Assembly (NCBI GenBank): GCA_017634455.1
Contig: JAGBNK010000017.1
Span: 144,128-208,127, forward strand
Direction of reading: 5' to 3'
DNA from: Lachnospiraceae bacterium
GTDB taxonomy: Bacteria; Bacillota; Clostridia; Lachnospirales; Lachnospiraceae
DNA length: 64,000 nt
Both the position numbers and the translations under genes were made by a program. The first letter of the stretch is position 1; the number at the start of each line of letters is the position of its first letter. The notes under the pieces were generated by a model. The model worked only from the letters and a program-made list of their open reading frames with translations. It had not been told where the DNA came from and did not search any database. Shown here in pieces: positions 60,070 through 64,000 of this stretch.

Positions 60070-60099
60070 TTGACATTGTTCGATACTATTCCATATTTT
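60070..60099 (+). promoter_or_regulatory. probable promoter of the GPH transporter
   Basis: Consensus -35 TTGACA (60070-60075), an 18-base spacer and TATTTT (60094-60099). The -10 is weaker, as expected for an activator-controlled promoter; the divergent AraC gene nearby could be the activator. Confidence 0.5.
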
Positions 60100-60142
60100 A
60101 TTATATATTCAACTTAATTTTTAAATTAAAACGGAGGGAAAT

Positions 60143-61603
60143 ATGACGAATGAGAAAGTAAAAAAAACTGAGTATATCGGTTTTAAAGACTGTTTCGCCA
60201 CAACTGCGCTTTCATTCACCAATGCCATTACTGGTGTAATGATGTCATCCATGCTTATGGTGTACATGACCGAGTATTCAGGTATCAGTTACGCATCTAT
60301 TCTTGCGACTGTCCTTCTCATGGCAGCACGAATTATCGATGCGGTTGACGACCCTATTCAGGGCTTCATTATTGACAGTTCAAAGCGGACAAAAGTTGGC
60401 AAATACAAACCTTTTTTTCTCATCAGTATTATCATGGAATCCATCGGTGCAATCGCACTTTTTGCCATTCCAAATGCGATTATCGGAACACCTGCAGTCC
60501 TCATCGGATGGGTGATCCTCTTTTATCTCATCTATGACATTGGAAGTTCTTTCTATAAGGATATCCTGCTTTACAGAACCATGTCCGCCGATGAAAACCA
60601 GCGAACGAAACTGGCAATTGGTCCCCGGCTGATGTCTTTCTTCACCGGCATAGTTGCCAATATCGTATTTACCGTAGCTGTCATTGTGCTGAATTCAGGC
60701 GGTATGAGCTATCATGATGCTGCCGGCCGGGTAATTTTTCTCCTTGTTATAAGTACCTCCGTCATATCTTTGATCGGATGGTTTATGGTTAAGGAAAAAC
60801 ACTATGTGGAACAGAATTCTGCCGAAAAACTGAATATAAAAGACTTCTTTGATCTGTTCCGTGAAAACAAAGCGATGGTAATTTTTGCATTAAAGGGTCT
60901 CTTTGCCGGCTTTATCTGGTCACTGATTTTCGCAACTCCTACCTATTATATCAAGTGGGGCTTCTGCGCAGATCTGACTACCGGTATTGCAGATATGGAT
61001 CTCTTTGCAGTGTACAGCGGTATTTCCTCTGTTATCACAGTCGTACCTATGGTTCTTGGTGCCCTCCTCGGCAGACCTCTGATGAAGCTGTTTAAGGATC
61101 CAGTAAAAATGACCTGTACTCTCCTGACCATTCAGTCAATCGGCGGTTGTATTCTGTTTATCGCACAGATTACCGGATTGCTGCAGCGTGCTCCCTGGAT
61201 GTTCTTCCTGACAATGTTTATCATGGCGACCGGTGTCGGTACGGACTTTGTACCACAGACGTTTGTGCAGATGGAGGTTGTCGACTATGGAATTTATAGA
61301 ACCGGCAAAGATCGTTCCGCCCTTACAACCGTTACAGATGGATTCATTACGAAAATGCAGACCGCTTTCTCGACAGCCATTGTTGGAATCGTTCTCACCA
61401 GCATCGGTTATGTAGTAGAAGAAGGAAACCGCTTCGCCGGTGATGTTTCCCGGATTCCAGCCATGTTAAACTGGTTTATTGTCATCATGGGTCTGATACC
61501 TGCAATACTGGGTGTAATATCGGTCTTAATCTACAGAAAGTATCCTATAACCAATCAGATCCGGCAGGAAATGAAAACCTTTTTTGAAAGAAACGGAAAA
61601 TAA
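60143..61603 (+). CDS. GPH-family glycoside/pentoside/hexuronide:cation symporter
   Basis: A 486-residue membrane protein with about 12 hydrophobic segments. AARIIDAVDDPIQGFIIDSSKRTKVGKYKPFF is the loop-2/3 signature of the GPH family (compare MelB, XynB, UidB). It imports a sugar, glycoside or oligosaccharide with a cation. GGAGG 5 bases before the ATG. Codons use more C and G at third positions than the housekeeping genes to the left, suggesting acquisition. It is 8 bases from the end of the convergent AraC gene. Confidence 0.9.
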   Translation: MTNEKVKKTEYIGFKDCFATTALSFTNAITGVMMSSMLMVYMTEYSGISYASILATVLLMAARIIDAVDDPIQGFIIDSSKRTKVGKYKPFFLISIIMESIGAIALFAIPNAIIGTPAVLIGWVILFYLIYDIGSSFYKDILLYRTMSADENQRTKLAIGPRLMSFFTGIVANIVFTVAVIVLNSGGMSYHDAAGRVIFLLVISTSVISLIGWFMVKEKHYVEQNSAEKLNIKDFFDLFRENKAMVIFALKGLFAGFIWSLIFATPTYYIKWGFCADLTTGIADMDLFAVYSGISSVITVVPMVLGALLGRPLMKLFKDPVKMTCTLLTIQSIGGCILFIAQITGLLQRAPWMFFLTMFIMATGVGTDFVPQTFVQMEVVDYGIYRTGKDRSALTTVTDGFITKMQTAFSTAIVGIVLTSIGYVVEEGNRFAGDVSRIPAMLNWFIVIMGLIPAILGVISVLIYRKYPITNQIRQEMKTFFERNGK

Positions 61604-61611
61604 CTCCTTTT

Positions 61612-62637
61612 CTAATGATTTGTTTTCCGGTATTCAGACGGGGTAAGCTGATATTCCTCCTGAAATATCTTGTAAAACTGCGTTCGATTTTCATATCCCA
61701 GGGAAGCTGCTATTTTACTGACGGATAAATCTGTACTTCTTAATAGCCTGGCAGCTTCCTGCAGCTGCACTTTCTGACAGTATTTTTTGAAAGTGTAACC
61801 GGTATGTTTCCTGATGATCTGTGAAATATACTCACAGGAGTAATTCAGTTTTTTAGCCAGTTCTGTTCTTCGGATAACGCCGTGGTTTTCTTCAATGATC
61901 CGCTTGGCATTTTCCAGAGTAACCAGTTCTCGGCCGTAACCCATTGATACATAGGTTGCTTTGTATTGTTCTGGATTTTCCAATACAGCAAAGAGACGAA
62001 GAAGCGAAGAGTAGATATCAAACTGATAACCAATCCTCTTCTGGGTATAAGCCTGTATGATTTCCCCCGCAATGGTCGGAATCTGATCTTCTCCAAGCAG
62101 CTGAAAATCCACATAATCCCTTTTACTTCCAGCCCTCTCAGACAGATTCTCGGTGAAGAAACGGTTAAGAATGCTTCTGTATTGAAAAGGCTGTGCCAGT
62201 TGTTTCGGCCATTGGACAATCAGGGAAGGATCAATACTGATATACATAATGTCCGCATCTGCCATTTCCGTTTCACGGTGCATGGTATTGCGGTTCATCA
62301 AACATAAATTTCCTGCGGAATAGGTAACTTCTTCCTCTTCAATCATTACAGTTGCTTTTCCGCGCATTATATACATTAATTCAAAAAAATTATGCTTATG
62401 TAGATACGTTTCCGTAAAAACAGCACTTTCTGCCGGGGTGTGAATGCAGAAAGAGTTCTGATCCATGTAATTGAAGAAAAGATACTCCTCCCGAGTATGG
62501 ACACTGACTGCTATCGAAAGTTCGGTAAAATAGTCCCGGTCTACCGTTCGATTACTTAGAAAATTGACGATAAAAGATCCGTCTCTATGCCTGATTTCTT
62601 CTGTATTATTAAAATACAGATGAATAATACTTTCCAC
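61612..62637 (-). CDS. AraC-family transcriptional regulator with cupin sensor
   Basis: A 341-residue regulator. N-terminal cupin about 75-145 (HKHNFFELMYIMRGKATVMIEEEEVTYSAGNLCLMNRNTMH) and C-terminal AraC HTH about 240-341 (RRTELAKKLNYSCEYISQIIRKHTGYTFKKY and VSKIAASLGYENRTQFYKIFQ). I chose GTG 62637, which has GGGGGTG six bases upstream; the ATG at 62652 has no ribosome site and lies only 7 bases beyond a TATACT -10 box. It probably controls the flanking symporter and esterase genes. Confidence 0.85.
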   Translation of the reverse strand: MESIIHLYFNNTEEIRHRDGSFIVNFLSNRTVDRDYFTELSIAVSVHTREEYLFFNYMDQNSFCIHTPAESAVFTETYLHKHNFFELMYIMRGKATVMIEEEEVTYSAGNLCLMNRNTMHRETEMADADIMYISIDPSLIVQWPKQLAQPFQYRSILNRFFTENLSERAGSKRDYVDFQLLGEDQIPTIAGEIIQAYTQKRIGYQFDIYSSLLRLFAVLENPEQYKATYVSMGYGRELVTLENAKRIIEENHGVIRRTELAKKLNYSCEYISQIIRKHTGYTFKKYCQKVQLQEAARLLRSTDLSVSKIAASLGYENRTQFYKIFQEEYQLTPSEYRKTNH

Positions 62638-62747
62638 GTAAATCACCCCCATTTAGCATAGTATACCACATAAGCAAAAAATTATAAAAAGGCAGTATAG
62701 AGCTGCTGCAGTTTACATTATTCTAAAAGAAAGTAGAGGTAAAAAAA

Positions 62748-63881
62748 ATGAATTGGACAACCATATGGAGTCAGTCCGCAGCACCTTCTTTTGCAAAGGG
62801 CATGCTGCAGGGCAAAAAGAAAACAGTTATTTTCAAAGTAACTTCCCAGATATCAGGCGGGACAATAAGAATGCGTTTTTCCAACATTTACGGAAAACAC
62901 TCCTATGATATCGGTGCTGTAACTATCTGGTGCAAGAACAGAAAATACGATATTACGACAGAAGGGAAGACCAGCTTTTCCATAAAGAAAGGAGGATATA
63001 CCTATTCCGACCCGGTTTCGATTCCGATTTCCGCCGGTGAGGAGCTGGAAATCCGGATTTACTATATATCAAAAGTTCAGGACAGTAACATGACACTGGA
63101 GGAGGCAGTTGCCTATCCCGGCAATCATACCATGGATAAAGTGCTCCCAGAAATACAGAAGGAATCTTATAAAGTACAATATAACCTCTACGATGCTGTG
63201 GTTTCTCTTGACCGGATTGAAGTGCAGTCAGAGGAATCCTCTAAGGTGATCGTTGCCTTTGGTGACAGCATTACTGCTATGAACAGATGGGTAAAACCCC
63301 TGCGCGAACGGCTTTTTAAAACCTATGGTGGAAAATATTCTCTGATGAACGCAGGAATCAGCGGAAACTGTCTGCTTTATGAGGTTCCAGGATTCATGGG
63401 CAGTTCTTATGGCGAAATGGGTACTGCCAGATTTGAGCGGGACGTTTTGAGTTTTACTAATCTCCACACAGTAATCTTTGCATTGGGTGTAAATGATATT
63501 GCCTATTACACGAAGAAAACAGAATCAGTGATCTCTTTTGATAAATATGTAACCGCTGTAACAACTATCGCAAATCAGCTTCACAGCCGGGGAGTCCGCA
63601 TTGTCGCCCAGACACTGACGCCACGAACAGGCTATGTAAAAAAAGGATACACTCAGGAAATGGAGGCTCTGCGTGTTCAAATCAACGAATGGGTTCGTAC
63701 CAGCGAACTCTTTGACTTTGTATTTGATGCTGATAAACTGCTTCGGGATGAAAATAACCCGTCTTATGTGAAAGAATCCTTCCATCAGGGTGACCATCTG
63801 CATCCAAATGCAGAAGGTGGTGAAAGGATGGCTCAGGCTTACGATCTTGCTGCTCTTACGATAGTGTCAAATGATCTATGA
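62748..63881 (+). CDS. SGNH/GDSL-family esterase, two-domain (carbohydrate esterase-like)
   Basis: A 377-residue enzyme without a signal peptide. Residues about 10-150 form a jelly-roll beta domain (FSNIYGK, SDPVSIPISAGEELEIRIYY); residues about 165-377 are an SGNH hydrolase with FGDSIT (catalytic Ser), NAGISGNCLL (Gly and Asn), FALGVNDI and DHLHPNAEG (Asp/His). It resembles intracellular acetyl esterases for xylo-oligosaccharides. AGAGG upstream. It pairs with the symporter: import, then de-esterification. Confidence 0.87.
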   Translation: MNWTTIWSQSAAPSFAKGMLQGKKKTVIFKVTSQISGGTIRMRFSNIYGKHSYDIGAVTIWCKNRKYDITTEGKTSFSIKKGGYTYSDPVSIPISAGEELEIRIYYISKVQDSNMTLEEAVAYPGNHTMDKVLPEIQKESYKVQYNLYDAVVSLDRIEVQSEESSKVIVAFGDSITAMNRWVKPLRERLFKTYGGKYSLMNAGISGNCLLYEVPGFMGSSYGEMGTARFERDVLSFTNLHTVIFALGVNDIAYYTKKTESVISFDKYVTAVTTIANQLHSRGVRIVAQTLTPRTGYVKKGYTQEMEALRVQINEWVRTSELFDFVFDADKLLRDENNPSYVKESFHQGDHLHPNAEGGERMAQAYDLAALTIVSNDL

Positions 63882-64000
63882 AAAAACTGGGTATAAAAAA
63901 TAGGCTCAGATGAACCATGAAAATTGTAGATATATAGGTTGAAGTAGCCGGACGCCACCCTTGACAGCACAAAAAATAACCGCTGACGGTAAATCACTGA
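63882..64000. other. 119-base tail with no recognisable feature
   Basis: No gene, terminator or tRNA seen. The block near 63945-64000 is GC-richer than the usual intergenic sequence here and could be the edge of another mobile or acquired segment; the window ends too soon to tell. Confidence 0.3.

Noticed and set aside
63882..64000. Insertion sequence end
   Set aside because: The composition is suggestive, but no terminal inverted repeat or transposase fragment can be identified before the window ends.

Overview
The window looks like a chromosome segment of a motile, low-GC, Gram-positive member of the Lachnospiraceae (Butyrivibrio, Pseudobutyrivibrio or Roseburia type). The evidence is AT-rich third positions, strong GGAGG ribosome sites, short two-domain flagellins, sigma-28 promoters of the Bacillus sigma-D kind, a heterodimeric ABC exporter, a viroplasmin-RNase H fusion, a long HPF and plant-polysaccharide genes (GH78 rhamnosidase, GPH symporter, SGNH esterase). 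Most genes are on the minus strand.

Layout. 1-2.9 kb: end of a fructose operon (fruK, DeoR regulator), truA and a two-receiver protein. 3-11 kb: small HPr-like protein plus AraC regulator, GH78 alpha-L-rhamnosidase, two glycerophosphodiesterase genes (one fused to a Gfo/Idh/MocA oxidoreductase) and a heptad-repeat coiled-coil protein. 11-29 kb: a large surface-glycan island. 29-36.7 kb: two flagellins, flgN-like, fliS, an oversized fliD, flaG and a CgeB-like glycosyltransferase. 36.8-54 kb: mostly housekeeping (map, NlpC/P60 hydrolase, MarR-controlled ABC exporter, TetR regulator, tRNA-Pro, glucokinase, class A PBP, murG, mnmA, M15 peptidase, RNase H, hpf, regulators). 55-58.5 kb: a three-gene glycerol-3-phosphate dehydrogenase type operon behind a transcription attenuator. 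58.6-60 kb: a HipA/CtkA-like kinase with an HTH partner. 60-64 kb: a GPH transporter / AraC / SGNH esterase locus whose base composition is visibly richer in GC and looks acquired.

The most interesting part is 10.99-28.8 kb. Genes for a CMP-pseudaminic-type acid (PseB, PseC, PseG, PseI, PseF; no PseH seen) and two Maf flagellin glycosyltransferases are interleaved with a complete route to an activated phosphonate: a three-domain nucleotidyltransferase / cytidylyltransferase / PEP mutase fusion, phosphonopyruvate decarboxylase, an iron-type phosphonoacetaldehyde reductase and a LicD transferase. An ATP-grasp ligase, a methyltransferase and a DegT-like PLP enzyme are alongside. The simplest reading is a flagellin glycan in which a nonulosonic acid or attached sugar carries 2-hydroxyethylphosphonate, perhaps methylated. 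This is inference from gene content; no chemistry is visible. The same operon holds an orphan BECR-fold nuclease gene and, just after it, a four-helix RNA element ending in a terminator, which I cannot assign to any known riboswitch class.

Regulation visible in sequence: three sigma-28 promoters (flagellin 1, flagellin 2, flaG-fliD-fliS-flgN), CsrA-like GGA hairpins in both flagellin leaders, a short upstream ORF before flaG, a tandem operator array before the MarR gene, and a leader terminator before the glycerol-phosphate operon.
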